Of a stretch of DNA of 64,000 nucleotides, positions 34,062-42,808 are shown piece after piece; the stretch's first letter is position 1, and every line of letters starts with the position of its first letter. This stretch comes from Streptomyces qinglanensis (lineage in GTDB: Bacteria > Actinomycetota > Actinomycetes > Streptomycetales > Streptomycetaceae), in the NCBI RefSeq assembly GCF_900111245.1, contig NZ_FOGO01000003.1, forward strand, positions 62,001-126,000, given 5' to 3'. A model generated the notes under the pieces. That model was not told the origin of the DNA. It was given only the letters and a program-made list of their open reading frames with translations, and did not search any database. Position numbers and translations under genes: made by a program.

Positions 34062-36044
34062 ATGTCCTCAGTCCTGAACCAGCGTTCGTCGCCGACGCAC
34101 CCGCCGGAGGCGCGATCCGCCCCTCCCCCGCGTCGCACGCGGCTCCTGGCGCTTCCGGAGGCCCGGTGGGCGGCCGCGGCGCTCGCGCTGTTCCTGCTCG
34201 CCCTGCCGCTGTATCTGCAGGGTGCTCCGGCCTGGCTGTGGGGGACGCTGTTCGCCGCCGCCTACCTGGCGGGCGGGTGGGAGCCCGGCTGGGAGGGCCT
34301 GAAGGCCCTCGGGGACCGGACGCTCGACGTGGACCTGCTGATGGTGGTCGCCGCGCTCGGCGCCGCGGCGATCGGCCAGGTCCTCGACGGCGCCCTGCTC
34401 ATCGTCATCTTCGCCGCGTCCGGCGCCCTGGAGGCGATCGCGACCGCCCGTACGGCGGACTCGGTACGCGGACTGCTCGATCTGGCACCCGCCACCGCGA
34501 CCAGGATCCTGCCCGACGGCACCGCGGAATCCGTCGACGCCGGCCGGCTGGACGTCGGCGACCTCGTCCTGGTCAGGCCCGGGGAGCGGGTCGGCGCCGA
34601 CGGTCTGGTCGTCGACGGAGCCGGGGAGGTCGACCAGGCCACCATCACGGGAGAGCCGTTGCCGGTGGTCAAGCAGGTCGGCGACGAGGTGTACGCCGGT
34701 ACCGTCAACGGCACCGGGGCGCTGCACGTCCGCGTCGGGAGGAACCCGTCCGACTCGGTCGTCGCGCGCATCGTGCGGATGGTGGAGGAGGCTTCGCGGA
34801 CCAAGGCGCCCACCCAGTTGTTCGTCGAGAAGATCGAACAGCGCTACTCGGTCGGCATGGTGCTGGCCACCCTCGCCGTCTTCGCCGTCCCGCTGGTGTT
34901 CGGTTCCGCGCTCGAACCCGCCCTGCTGCGGGCGATGACGTTCATGATCGTCGCATCGCCGTGCGCCGTGGTGCTCTCCACCATGCCGCCGCTGTTGTCG
35001 GCCCTCGCCAACGCGGGACGCCACGGCGTCCTCGCGAAGTCGGCCGTCGTCATGGAGCGCCTCGGCCGCATCGACGCCGTCGCCCTCGACAAGACCGGCA
35101 CCCTCACCGAGGGCTCCCCGCACGTCACCGACATCCGGCCGGTGCCCGGCAGTGGAACGGACGAGGAGACCCTGCTGCGGCTGGCAGCGGCTGCCGAGCA
35201 CCGCAGCGAGCACCCGCTGGGCCGCGCCGTCGTGGCAGCGGCCCGGGCACGCGGCCTGGACCTCGCGGAGGCGGCAGGTTTCTCCTCCGTACCGGGCCGG
35301 GGCGTCACCGCCACCGTCGGCGACCGCACCGTCCGCGTCGGGTCGCCCGCGCATCTGCTTCCCGGTGCAGACGGCGCGGGCGCCGAGGGGATCGTCCGGG
35401 AACTGGAGGACGCGGGACGGACCGCGGTCCTGGTCGTGGTCGACGGTACGAGCGCGGGGGTGCTGGGTGTCACCGACCGGCTGCGACCGGACGCCGCCGC
35501 CACCGTCGCCGCGCTCACCCGGCTGACGGGCACTCCCCCGGCGCTGCTGACCGGGGACAACGCACCTGCCGCCGCGCGCCTGGCGGCCGAGGTCGGTGTC
35601 ACCGACGTGCGCGCCGGCCTGCTGCCCGAGGAGAAGGTCGCGGCGGTGCGGGAGTGGGAGGAGCAGGGCCGGGCCGTCCTCGTCGTCGGCGACGGTGTCA
35701 ACGACGCCCCCGCTCTGGCCGCGGCCCACACCGGCGTCGCCATGGGCCGGGCCGGTTCGGATCTCGCGCTGGAGACCGCCGACGCCGTCGTGGTACGCGA
35801 CGAGCTGGGCACCGTCCCCGCCGTGGTCCGCCTCTCCCGCGCGGCGCGCCGCCTGGTGCTCCAGAACCTGTGCATCGCCGGGGTGTTCATCGCCGGACTG
35901 GTCGTCTGGGATCTGGCGGGGACGCTCCCCCTGCCGCTGGGGGTGGCCGGGCACGAGGGTTCGACCGTCCTGGTCGGCCTCAACGGACTGCGGCTGCTGA
36001 CGGACGGCGCCTGGCACCGCGCCCGCACCGGGCCGGCCGCCTGA
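34062..36044 (+). CDS. P1B-4 type metal ATPase (SPC motif)
   Basis: 660 aa; ATG with GAAAGGG eight bases upstream. There is no N-terminal HMA domain. The ion site is SPC (Cys301 in IVASPCAVVLSTMPP), with phosphorylated Asp343 in LDKTGTLT, TGEPLPV, SEHPLG and GDGVNDAPAL. The SPC motif and short membrane part define the P1B-4 group (CoaT, CtpD, PfeT), exporters of Co(II), Fe(II) or Zn(II). Divergent from the ArsR gene, so metal-induced expression is likely. Confidence 0.88.
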   Translation: MSSVLNQRSSPTHPPEARSAPPPRRTRLLALPEARWAAAALALFLLALPLYLQGAPAWLWGTLFAAAYLAGGWEPGWEGLKALGDRTLDVDLLMVVAALGAAAIGQVLDGALLIVIFAASGALEAIATARTADSVRGLLDLAPATATRILPDGTAESVDAGRLDVGDLVLVRPGERVGADGLVVDGAGEVDQATITGEPLPVVKQVGDEVYAGTVNGTGALHVRVGRNPSDSVVARIVRMVEEASRTKAPTQLFVEKIEQRYSVGMVLATLAVFAVPLVFGSALEPALLRAMTFMIVASPCAVVLSTMPPLLSALANAGRHGVLAKSAVVMERLGRIDAVALDKTGTLTEGSPHVTDIRPVPGSGTDEETLLRLAAAAEHRSEHPLGRAVVAAARARGLDLAEAAGFSSVPGRGVTATVGDRTVRVGSPAHLLPGADGAGAEGIVRELEDAGRTAVLVVVDGTSAGVLGVTDRLRPDAAATVAALTRLTGTPPALLTGDNAPAAARLAAEVGVTDVRAGLLPEEKVAAVREWEEQGRAVLVVGDGVNDAPALAAAHTGVAMGRAGSDLALETADAVVVRDELGTVPAVVRLSRAARRLVLQNLCIAGVFIAGLVVWDLAGTLPLPLGVAGHEGSTVLVGLNGLRLLTDGAWHRARTGPAA

Positions 36045-36229
36045 GCGTTGCGCGCGCTCTCCCGGTACACCTCCGGGGACCCCGGCGGCCTCGCCACGGC
36101 GGCGGGCGGGCCGATCCTCGCCGTCGGTCTCGCTGCGGCCGGGGTCCCGGCGGCTGCGCTGTCCTCGTGCCCGTCCCGCCGTCCGCCGCGGTCGGTCGCG
36201 AGCGGCCGCCCGCGGCGTTGCACGGCCGG

Positions 36230-37111
36230 TCAGTGCACCAGGAGGTCGATCACACCTGTCAGGTCCTCCGCACCGTCGCCGTCGGCCAGTCGGCGGCGCA
36301 TCAGCGCGAAGTAGGGACTGAGGAGTTCGGGGCTGACGCCCTGTTGTTCGGCGGTGCGCAGGAAGGTCGGCGTACCGGCCACCTGCATGGCGAGGGTGGA
36401 GACGACCTCCTTGGTGTAGTCGCCGCTTCGCAACTGATCGGCGGTCCGGTGGACCGACGGGGCCATGGCGGTGAGCCATTCGGCGAGCAGCGGAGCGAGC
36501 GATGCGGGGTCGATGTCCTCCTTGCGGATCAGTGCGAAGGCGTGCGCGGCGCCGGCGAGCATCCCGTACATGGCGCTGAGCAGCGCCACGTCGTGCAGGG
36601 CGGCGAAGCCTGCGTCCCGGCCCACGTAGCGGGTGCCGAGCGGGACGCCCAGGGTCTTCCTGTGCTGCTCGAACAACTCCGGGGAGCCGCTGTAGAAGAC
36701 GTAGCCGCCCGCTTCCGGGACGCCGACCATCGGCGGGACGGCCATGATCCCGCCGTCCAGGTAACGGGCACCGCGTTCGCGGGCCCACTCCGCGCGGGCA
36801 CGGGCTTGTGCGGGGGTGCTGGTGGTCAGGTTGACCAGGTCCTTGCCGGTCAGATCCGTACCGGTCAGCGCCTCCTGGACCGAGGCGTCGTCCAGGAGGC
36901 AGACGACGATCAGGGAGTTCGCGGCGACCGCCTCGGCTGCGCTGTCCGCGACCCCGGCACCCTCGGCGGCGAGCGCCGCGGCGCGCGTGGGGGTGCGGTT
37001 CCAGACGGTGAGCGTGTGGTCTGCGGCGAGCCAGGTCCGGGCGAGCGCGGTGCCCATCGCGCCGAGGCCCAGCAGGGTGAGGGATGTGGGGTGAGCAGAG
37101 TGCTGTGTCAT
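36230..37111 (-). CDS. Imine-reductase-like NAD(P)-dependent oxidoreductase
   Basis: 293 aa. The Rossmann fold starts with LTLLGLGAMGTALA and uses VWNRTP, the Arg/Thr pair typical of NADPH binding. LVNLTTSTPAQARARAEWA, YLDGGIMAVPPMVG and VFYSGSPELFEQHRKTL are hallmark blocks of the imine reductase branch of the beta-hydroxyacid dehydrogenase family. Substrate is unknown. The divergent HxlR gene 108 bp away is the probable regulator. Confidence 0.82.
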   Translation of the reverse strand: MTQHSAHPTSLTLLGLGAMGTALARTWLAADHTLTVWNRTPTRAAALAAEGAGVADSAAEAVAANSLIVVCLLDDASVQEALTGTDLTGKDLVNLTTSTPAQARARAEWARERGARYLDGGIMAVPPMVGVPEAGGYVFYSGSPELFEQHRKTLGVPLGTRYVGRDAGFAALHDVALLSAMYGMLAGAAHAFALIRKEDIDPASLAPLLAEWLTAMAPSVHRTADQLRSGDYTKEVVSTLAMQVAGTPTFLRTAEQQGVSPELLSPYFALMRRRLADGDGAEDLTGVIDLLVH

Positions 37112-37219
37112 GCCATGAAGGCTGGTCACAGACTTAAGTATGATCAAGTACGCACTTCGGGGTGGGTGGTTACCCTGTGGTGAGCGAGCACGTCATCGGG
37201 GTGCGGAGGGGTGGAGAGC
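37112..37219. promoter_or_regulatory. Divergent promoter of imine reductase and HxlR genes
   Basis: The AT-rich core at 37131-37158 reads ACTTAAGTATGATCAAGTAC then GCACTT. It holds repeated AGTA steps around the palindrome TGATCA and is a likely HxlR-binding site overlapping both promoters. Confidence 0.5.
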
Positions 37220-37582
37220 ATGACGACGCTGAACCGGCCGGGTGCGCCGGACGGGCACGTCTGCGGTATCGACGCCGCGATGGAAGTGATCGGCGGCAAG
37301 TGGAAGGTGCTGATCCTCTGGGCGCTCCATGAGCGCCCCCGTCGCCGGTTCGGTGAACTGCGCCGGCTGCTTCCGGGGGTCACCGAGAAGGTGCTGGCCT
37401 CTCACCTGCGCGAGATGGAAGCGGACGGCATCGTGTGCCGCGTCTCCTACGACGAGGTGCCGCCACGTGTCGAGTACGCGCTGACCGAGGACGGCAGGCA
37501 CCTCAACGAGGCGCTCCGGCCGCTGGCCGCCTGGGGGCGGGAGCGGACGACCGGACAGGCGCAGGAGAAGGCGACGGGGTAG
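37220..37582 (+). CDS. HxlR-family regulator
   Basis: 120 aa from ATG with GGAGAG upstream; the GTG at 37211, preceded by GGAGGGG, would add three residues. The HxlR winged helix is clear: CGIDAAMEVIGGKWKVLILW, RRRFGELRRLLPGVTEKVL, HLREMEADGIVCRVSYDEVP. A Cys near the N-terminus (GHVCGID) is often the redox or electrophile sensor in this family. Probably controls the divergent imine reductase. Confidence 0.85.
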   Translation: MTTLNRPGAPDGHVCGIDAAMEVIGGKWKVLILWALHERPRRRFGELRRLLPGVTEKVLASHLREMEADGIVCRVSYDEVPPRVEYALTEDGRHLNEALRPLAAWGRERTTGQAQEKATG

Positions 37583-37806
37583 CGCGGTTGCGGAGGAGCG
37601 GCGGAGGTTCGGGCTCCGGGCGCTCGTCCGGGAGTGCGGCCGGCACGCTGGCCCCGCCTGCGGCCCCAGGCCCCTCCCCCGGAGTCCACACAGTGCCGCA
37701 GGAACTCCGCGTCCGCCGGGGCGGGTTCCGCCCGGTGGCCACCGACAGCAACCGGCAGCGTGGCACTGCCGTGGGGATGTCCGGGCCCCGCGGCTCCGGG
37801 AGCCCG

Positions 37807-38412
37807 TCACTCGGTGTAGTACAGCCCGAGGAACTCCTCCAGCGCCGCGTCGACACCGGCCCGGTCTCCGGTGGCGAGCAGGTCGAGCAGCAGGCCGCGC
37901 ACCGTGGCGAGCCCCAGCCTGGCGCGGCTCCGGGCCGTGGCGGCGTCCGCCCCGGCGGCTTCCTCCGCTGCCGCGAGCGGCTCCAGCCACTCCGCCACCA
38001 GCCCCTCCAGGAAGGGGAGGGCTTCCGGCCGGCCCCGCAGGGCGTGTCCGCAGATCTCGAAGAAGAGCCGCTCCTGGCCGGCCAGTCGGGGGTCCGCCAA
38101 CTGCTGCCACAGGCGCCGCGCGGCGTCGGCGGGCGAAAGGCCGGGCTCCTGGCGGAGCCCGGCCAGCAGGTCGCGCCGGCGCCGCTCCGAGGCTCGGACG
38201 ATCTCGACGAGCAACTGCTCCTTGGAGCCGAAGTGGTGGATCAGCATGCGGTGGCTGACGCCGATGGCACCGCCGAGGCGGCGCAGGCTGAGGTCCGCGA
38301 TGCCGTGCGCCGCGACGTGGTCGAGGGCTGCGTCCACCATTCGGGCGCGCCGGTCCGGGTCCGCGCCGGGTGCCGACGGACTCTCCTGCCGGGTGTCGTC
38401 CGTATTCCCCAC
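37807..38412 (-). CDS. TetR-family regulator
   Basis: 201 aa from a GTG at 38412 (ribosome site poor, so the start is uncertain). The helix-turn-helix is visible as RRARMVDAALDHVAAHGIAD, LSLRRLGGAIGVSHRMLIHH, FGSKEQLLVEIVRA. Divergent from an SRPBCC gene; two overlapping palindromes lie between the two starts. Confidence 0.85.
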   Translation of the reverse strand: MGNTDDTRQESPSAPGADPDRRARMVDAALDHVAAHGIADLSLRRLGGAIGVSHRMLIHHFGSKEQLLVEIVRASERRRRDLLAGLRQEPGLSPADAARRLWQQLADPRLAGQERLFFEICGHALRGRPEALPFLEGLVAEWLEPLAAAEEAAGADAATARSRARLGLATVRGLLLDLLATGDRAGVDAALEEFLGLYYTE

Positions 38413-38421
38413 CTCAGAAGT

Positions 38422-38449
38422 GTACCAAGTGGTACATGCACCATGTACC
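38422..38449. promoter_or_regulatory. Two overlapping palindromes, TetR operator
   Basis: GTACC-AAGT-GGTAC (38422-38435) overlaps GGTACATG-CAC-CATGTACC (38431-38449, perfect 8-bp arms). The pair fills the 46-bp space between TetR and SRPBCC starts, so binding would block both. Confidence 0.8.
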
Positions 38450-38458
38450 GTTCGGTTC

Positions 38459-38923
38459 ATGAAGCCCGTCACCGTGTCGATCGACGTACCGCAGACACCC
38501 GAGCAGGTGTACGAGTTCCTCGATGCCATGGCCCACCACGAGCGGTTCACCGACCACTACCTGACCGACTGGCGCCTCGACGGCCCCCGCCGCGGCCCCG
38601 GGGCCCGGGCCACCGTCACCGCCGCGCTGGGCGGCACGAAGACCGAGGTCGCCATTGAGGTCGTCGAGGCCGAGGCGCCACGGCACATCACCGAGCGCAA
38701 TGTCAGCGCGGCCGGGCGACGTGTCGCCCGCGGCATCTACACCATCGAACCTCTGCCATCCGGCGGGAGCCGGGTCTCCTTCTCCTACGCCTGGGAGCAG
38801 GCCCCGCTCCCCGACCGGCTGCTGGCCCCTCTCGTCCGGACCACCATGCGGAGTGCGAACCGCACGGCCCTCCAGCGCCTGTCCACGGAGCTGGCTCAGC
38901 ACGCACCGGGCACCGGGGCCTGA
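38459..38923 (+). CDS. SRPBCC (START-like) family protein
   Basis: 154 aa. MKPVTVSIDVPQTPEQVYEF followed by LDAMAHHERFTDHYL, VVEAEAPRHITERNV and GIYTIEPLPSGGSRVSF is the helix-grip fold of SRPBCC proteins, which bind hydrophobic ligands. No ribosome site is visible ahead of the ATG, so the message may be leaderless or nearly so. Its only neighbour in the unit is the divergent TetR, probably its regulator. Confidence 0.8.
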   Translation: MKPVTVSIDVPQTPEQVYEFLDAMAHHERFTDHYLTDWRLDGPRRGPGARATVTAALGGTKTEVAIEVVEAEAPRHITERNVSAAGRRVARGIYTIEPLPSGGSRVSFSYAWEQAPLPDRLLAPLVRTTMRSANRTALQRLSTELAQHAPGTGA

Positions 38924-39043
38924 CGGCGGCCCGCTCCGATTCGCCCGACGGCGCCGGTCGTCCGGCGCCACGCCGCCGGACACGATGCCGTCCTGCTCGA
39001 CGTCGCCGTCCGCGGCCGAAGTCGGCTCTGCGAGACTGCCGTC

Positions 39044-39493
39044 ATGCCCCCAGCACCGCACCCGGTCGCCGAGACCCTCTCCTACCTGGCCGGTGAGTGG
39101 AGCGTGCGCCGCCAGGTGCTCGACCGTTCCGGCGGACGGCGCGGCCGGTTCGACGGGCGCGCGGAGTTCCGGGCCGACACGGGCGGCGAGTGGCTGCACG
39201 TGGAGACGGGCGTCCTGGAGTGGGACGGGGTCCGGCGCGAAGCAGGGCGGACGCTGCGGCTGCTGCCGGGCGCCGCCGGTACCGCCGAGGTGGCCTTCGC
39301 GGACGGGCGGTTCTTCCACGATCTCGATCTGCGCAGCGGGCGCTGGACGGCACGGCACCAGTGCGGAGCCGACCTGTACGAGGCCGACTTCACGGTGGTC
39401 TCCCCCGCCGAGTGGCACCTGCGCTGGCTCGTCCGCGGCCCGGCCAAGGACCAGCTTCTCGACTCCCGCTACCGCCGCCCCGCACGCGGCTGA
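39044..39493 (+). CDS. DUF6314-family protein
   Basis: 149 aa. LAGEWSVRRQVLDRSGGRRG, FADGRFFHDLDLRSGRW and WLVRGPAKDQLL are the conserved blocks of DUF6314, a small beta-barrel family of unknown function. ATG without a strong ribosome site. A 16-bp-arm palindrome lies just after its stop, in front of the next gene. Confidence 0.72.
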   Translation: MPPAPHPVAETLSYLAGEWSVRRQVLDRSGGRRGRFDGRAEFRADTGGEWLHVETGVLEWDGVRREAGRTLRLLPGAAGTAEVAFADGRFFHDLDLRSGRWTARHQCGADLYEADFTVVSPAEWHLRWLVRGPAKDQLLDSRYRRPARG

Positions 39494-39514
39494 CGCCGTC
39501 GGTCGCGGGGCCCG

Positions 39515-39549
39515 CCGCGTCGGTTGACGGACACCGTCAACCGACGCGG
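39515..39549. promoter_or_regulatory. Perfect palindrome before the DUF5937 regulator gene
   Basis: CCGCGTCGGTTGACGG, ACA, CCGTCAACCGACGCGG: 16-bp arms with no mismatch, 32 bp before the GTG. It may be an autoregulatory operator or the terminator of the upstream gene; there is no T-run, and the TTGAC/GTCAA core favours an operator. Confidence 0.6.
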
Positions 39550-39581
39550 TCACCCGCCCTTCGGTCGGCGATGATGAGCCG

Positions 39582-40670
39582 GTGACGTTGAGGATCGACA
39601 TCGGCGGCCTGCCGTCCGAACGCGTGCGGTTCGCCGCCTCGCCCCTGGCCGAGCTGACGGCGATGCTGCATGTACTGGCCGAACCCGGGCATCACCCCCG
39701 GCACGCCGACTGGGCCGCCGAGACCTGGGCGGGGATGCGGCCGGATCTGGCAGAGCGGCTGCGTGAGGCGGAGTGCCTGTGGCGCTCCTCGCAGGCCGAC
39801 TTCCTGATCCCCGGCGGGCCCCGGCCGACCCTCGCCCAGGAGTTGGACGCCGTGGACCGGATCGACGACGAGACGTATGTGACCGCGGCGCTCGTGACCA
39901 CCTGCGGCGGCAGCCGGCGCCGCTTCGCCGCGCCGTCGCCTCTGGCCGACGCGGCGGCCCGCGAGCGCGCACTGGGGCTGGCACTGGCGCGCGGTGCGCG
40001 GCACGAGGCGTTCGCCGAACGGCTGCTGTCCGATCCGGCCGCTGTGCGCTCCCGGGTGCGCCGCACTCTCGAGGACTGTGCCGAAGCCTTCTTCGACGCC
40101 GCCTGGTCGGACGTTGCGGTGCGGCTCGCCTCCGATCTGCGCCTGAAGAACGACCTGCTGCAGCGTCAGGGCACCGGGGCGGCCCTCGCCTCGGTCTCCG
40201 GCGCCGTCACCCTGGCGCCGGACGGCGACTGCATCGTCGTGGACAAGCTGCAGGACAAGGCGACCGCCGCCCGCGGTGCCGGGGTCACCTTCGTCCCCAG
40301 TGTCTTCGGCAGCCCGCACCTGGTGGTGGTGCACGCGGCGGGCTGGCAGCCGGTGGTGCAGTATCCCGTGGCCGCCGAACCAAACCCCGCTGAGACGGTC
40401 CCGCTGGAGACGGTGACACTCCGGCTGAAGGCGCTCGCCCATCCGGTACGGCTGCGGCTGCTGCGCACCCTGGCCCGCGGCCCGCACACCACCGGTGAAC
40501 TGGCCCACAGCTGGGAGCTGTCGCTCCCGGAGACGTCCCGCCACCTGGCCGTGCTGCGCCGAGCGGGCCTGCTCACGGCCGAACGGCGCGGCCGCTACAC
40601 CCGGTACGCCCTCTCCCTGCCCGACGTGACCGCGCTCGGCGACGATCTGCTGGCAGCCGTACTGCGCTGA
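39582..40670 (+). CDS. DUF5937 regulator with C-terminal ArsR-type HTH
   Basis: 362 aa from GTG. The N-terminal ~270 residues are the DUF5937 sensor region (LRIDIGGLPSERVRFAASPL, CIVVDKLQDKATAARGAGVT, PVVQYPVA). A winged helix follows at about 280-355 (LKALAHPVRLRLLRTLARGP, TTGELAHSWELSLPETSRHL, VLRRAGLLTAERRGRYTRYA). Proteins of this type are single-component regulators. The large palindrome just upstream is a plausible self-operator. Confidence 0.8.
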   Translation: MTLRIDIGGLPSERVRFAASPLAELTAMLHVLAEPGHHPRHADWAAETWAGMRPDLAERLREAECLWRSSQADFLIPGGPRPTLAQELDAVDRIDDETYVTAALVTTCGGSRRRFAAPSPLADAAARERALGLALARGARHEAFAERLLSDPAAVRSRVRRTLEDCAEAFFDAAWSDVAVRLASDLRLKNDLLQRQGTGAALASVSGAVTLAPDGDCIVVDKLQDKATAARGAGVTFVPSVFGSPHLVVVHAAGWQPVVQYPVAAEPNPAETVPLETVTLRLKALAHPVRLRLLRTLARGPHTTGELAHSWELSLPETSRHLAVLRRAGLLTAERRGRYTRYALSLPDVTALGDDLLAAVLR

Positions 40671-40891
40671 GCCGTTCTCCGTCCCTCGCCGGGCGCCGGG
40701 CCCGCCGCCCCGGTGCCGAGTGCGGGCGTCACGCTGGTGCTGCGCCTCCATGCCCCTGGGCGTCCCCGGGCCTGAGAAGCGGCGTGAATGGCAGCAACGT
40801 CGCGGCGAGGTGTGGGTGTTGGGGCGCCGCCTGCCCTAAGCTGATCCACTGTCCAGGCGCACCGGCGCCGTACTGAAGGAGGCTGTGGACC

Positions 40892-42655
40892 GTGCAGGCC
40901 CTGCGTGAGGACGATCCGGCACACGTGGCGGACTACCGGTTGCTGGGCCGACTCGGTGAGGGCGGGATGGGCGTGGTGTACCTGGCCAGGTCGCCCCGGG
41001 GACGCATGGTGGCGGTCAAGTCGATCCGGCCCGAGCTGGCGGCCATGCCGGACTTCCGCCTCCGGTTCGCCGAGGAGGTCTCGATCGCCCGGCGGGTCGG
41101 CGGTGACTGGACCGCGGCCGTTCTGGACGCGGACCCGCACGCCGGGACGCCCTGGGTGGCCACCTCCTACGTCCCCGGGCCGACGCTGGCCGAAGTGGTG
41201 GCCCGGCACGGGCCGCTGCCGGAGCGTTCGGTGCGCGGGCTGGCGTCCGGTCTCTGCGACGCGCTGGCCGACATCCATGCCGCCGGGCTCGTCCACCGCG
41301 ATCTGAAGCCCTCCAACATCATGATCACCATCGACGGCCCGAAGGTGATCGACTTCGGCATCGTCCGTGCCCTGGACGGTCCGACCCACGGCGGACTCAC
41401 CTCCAGCGGTGTGATCATCGGCTCGCCAGGGTTCATGGCGCCCGAACAGGTGCGCGGCGAGCGCCTCACCGCCGCCTGCGACATCTTCTCGCTGGGCTCG
41501 GTCCTCGCGTTCGCCGCCGGGGGACGGCAGCCGTTCCAGGCGCCCGAGGTACGACCGCACGCCCTGATGTACCGGGTGGTGCACGAGGAACCGGACCTGT
41601 CCGGCATTCCGGAGCCGCTGCTCGCGCTGATCCGCGACTGCCTCGAGAAGGATCCCGCCGCCAGGCCCTCCCTCACCGCACTCCGGGCACGGGAGGAGAC
41701 GCAGTTCCGGCACCTCGGGCCGTGGCTGCCCGCCCCGGTCCTCGCCCGGCTCGGCCAGGACGCGGCGCAGTTGCTGGAACAGGAGGACCCGCGCACCGGG
41801 ATCACCGCCGGAGCCCTCACGCCTCCACCGCCGCCCGACGAGGTGCCGACCGTCGACGGTCCGCCCGCCGCCACCCCGGTCACGACCCCCGTCACGACCA
41901 CGGTCCTGACGGAGCAGCGAGCGCCCCGGCCGCCGCGGGGCACGCCGCCGTCCGCACGCACCCTGGCCGAGGAGCGCAACGGCGGCAACGGACCGCACCC
42001 GTCGACCGTCGCGGTGTACGTGGCGCTGACGCTGTACGCGCTGGCGGCGCTGGGCGCCAGCATCACCCAGCTGAACGCTCTGGACGACACCTTCGAGTCC
42101 AGCTGGGACAACAACTGGGAGCTGGCCATTCCCTGGGGCTTCATCCAGGTCGGCACGACGGCCGTCCTGCTCGTGGCCTGGCTGGTCTGGTGCGCCCGGA
42201 TGCGTGCCGACGCCGAGGAGTTCGCGCCCGGACGGCTGCGCTACAGCCCGGGGATGGCTGTCGGGTCATGGCTCATCCCCTTCGGCAACCTCTACCTTCC
42301 CAAGCAGATAGCCAACGATGTCTGGCACGCCTCCAGCCCGCGCTCCCTGGGCGGTGCGATGGCTCCGGCGGCCCGGCTCCACATCTGGTGGGGTTTCTGG
42401 CTCGTCTCGGCACTGACGTCGCCGCTGTTCTGGTACTGGGGGGCTTTCGGGTGGGCTGCCGAGGAGAACTTCGTCGAACACGAGAACGCGGCGCCCTACG
42501 GCAGCTACGAGCACGACCGGTGGTACACGTACGACCCGGGTGTCAACGGCTGGGTGGCGCTGCTCCTGCGCCTCCTCGTCGTTCCGGCCGTCGTGGCGAC
42601 GGCCCTGTACGTCTCCCGGCTGTCCGCCATGCAGCAGGCGCGCCGCGAGGCGTGA
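40892..42655 (+). CDS. Ser/Thr protein kinase fused to membrane DUF4328 domain
   Basis: 587 aa from GTG with AAGGAGG nine bases upstream. Kinase domain about residues 15-275: GEGGMGVVYLAR (P-loop), VAVKSI (Lys), HRDLKPSN (catalytic loop), DFGI in place of DFG-Leu, APEQ. A Pro/Thr linker follows (305-365). From ~370 to the end lies a DUF4328 domain with about five transmembrane helices (YVALTLYALAALGASITQL, PGMAVGSWLIPFGNLYLPK, NDVWHASSP). Kinase inside, membrane domain as sensor or anchor. The substrate is not predictable from neighbours. Confidence 0.88.
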   Translation: MQALREDDPAHVADYRLLGRLGEGGMGVVYLARSPRGRMVAVKSIRPELAAMPDFRLRFAEEVSIARRVGGDWTAAVLDADPHAGTPWVATSYVPGPTLAEVVARHGPLPERSVRGLASGLCDALADIHAAGLVHRDLKPSNIMITIDGPKVIDFGIVRALDGPTHGGLTSSGVIIGSPGFMAPEQVRGERLTAACDIFSLGSVLAFAAGGRQPFQAPEVRPHALMYRVVHEEPDLSGIPEPLLALIRDCLEKDPAARPSLTALRAREETQFRHLGPWLPAPVLARLGQDAAQLLEQEDPRTGITAGALTPPPPPDEVPTVDGPPAATPVTTPVTTTVLTEQRAPRPPRGTPPSARTLAEERNGGNGPHPSTVAVYVALTLYALAALGASITQLNALDDTFESSWDNNWELAIPWGFIQVGTTAVLLVAWLVWCARMRADAEEFAPGRLRYSPGMAVGSWLIPFGNLYLPKQIANDVWHASSPRSLGGAMAPAARLHIWWGFWLVSALTSPLFWYWGAFGWAAEENFVEHENAAPYGSYEHDRWYTYDPGVNGWVALLLRLLVVPAVVATALYVSRLSAMQQARREA

Positions 42656-42808
42656 CCCCCGCGGGCCGGTCCTGCGGGCCGGTTCCGCTGCGCGGCCGGC
42701 ACCGGACTCGCGTCCACGGCACGCAGCCCGCTCCTCCGGACGCCGTGCCGGCCGGGGGCGACTCTCCACTCCGGCGCATTCTCCCGGACCCGGCACTAGA
42801 CTCGGGCC

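Noticed and set aside
36048-36314. Plus-strand frame after the P1B-4 ATPase
   Set aside because: No recognisable protein; the second half overlaps the imine reductase gene antisense.
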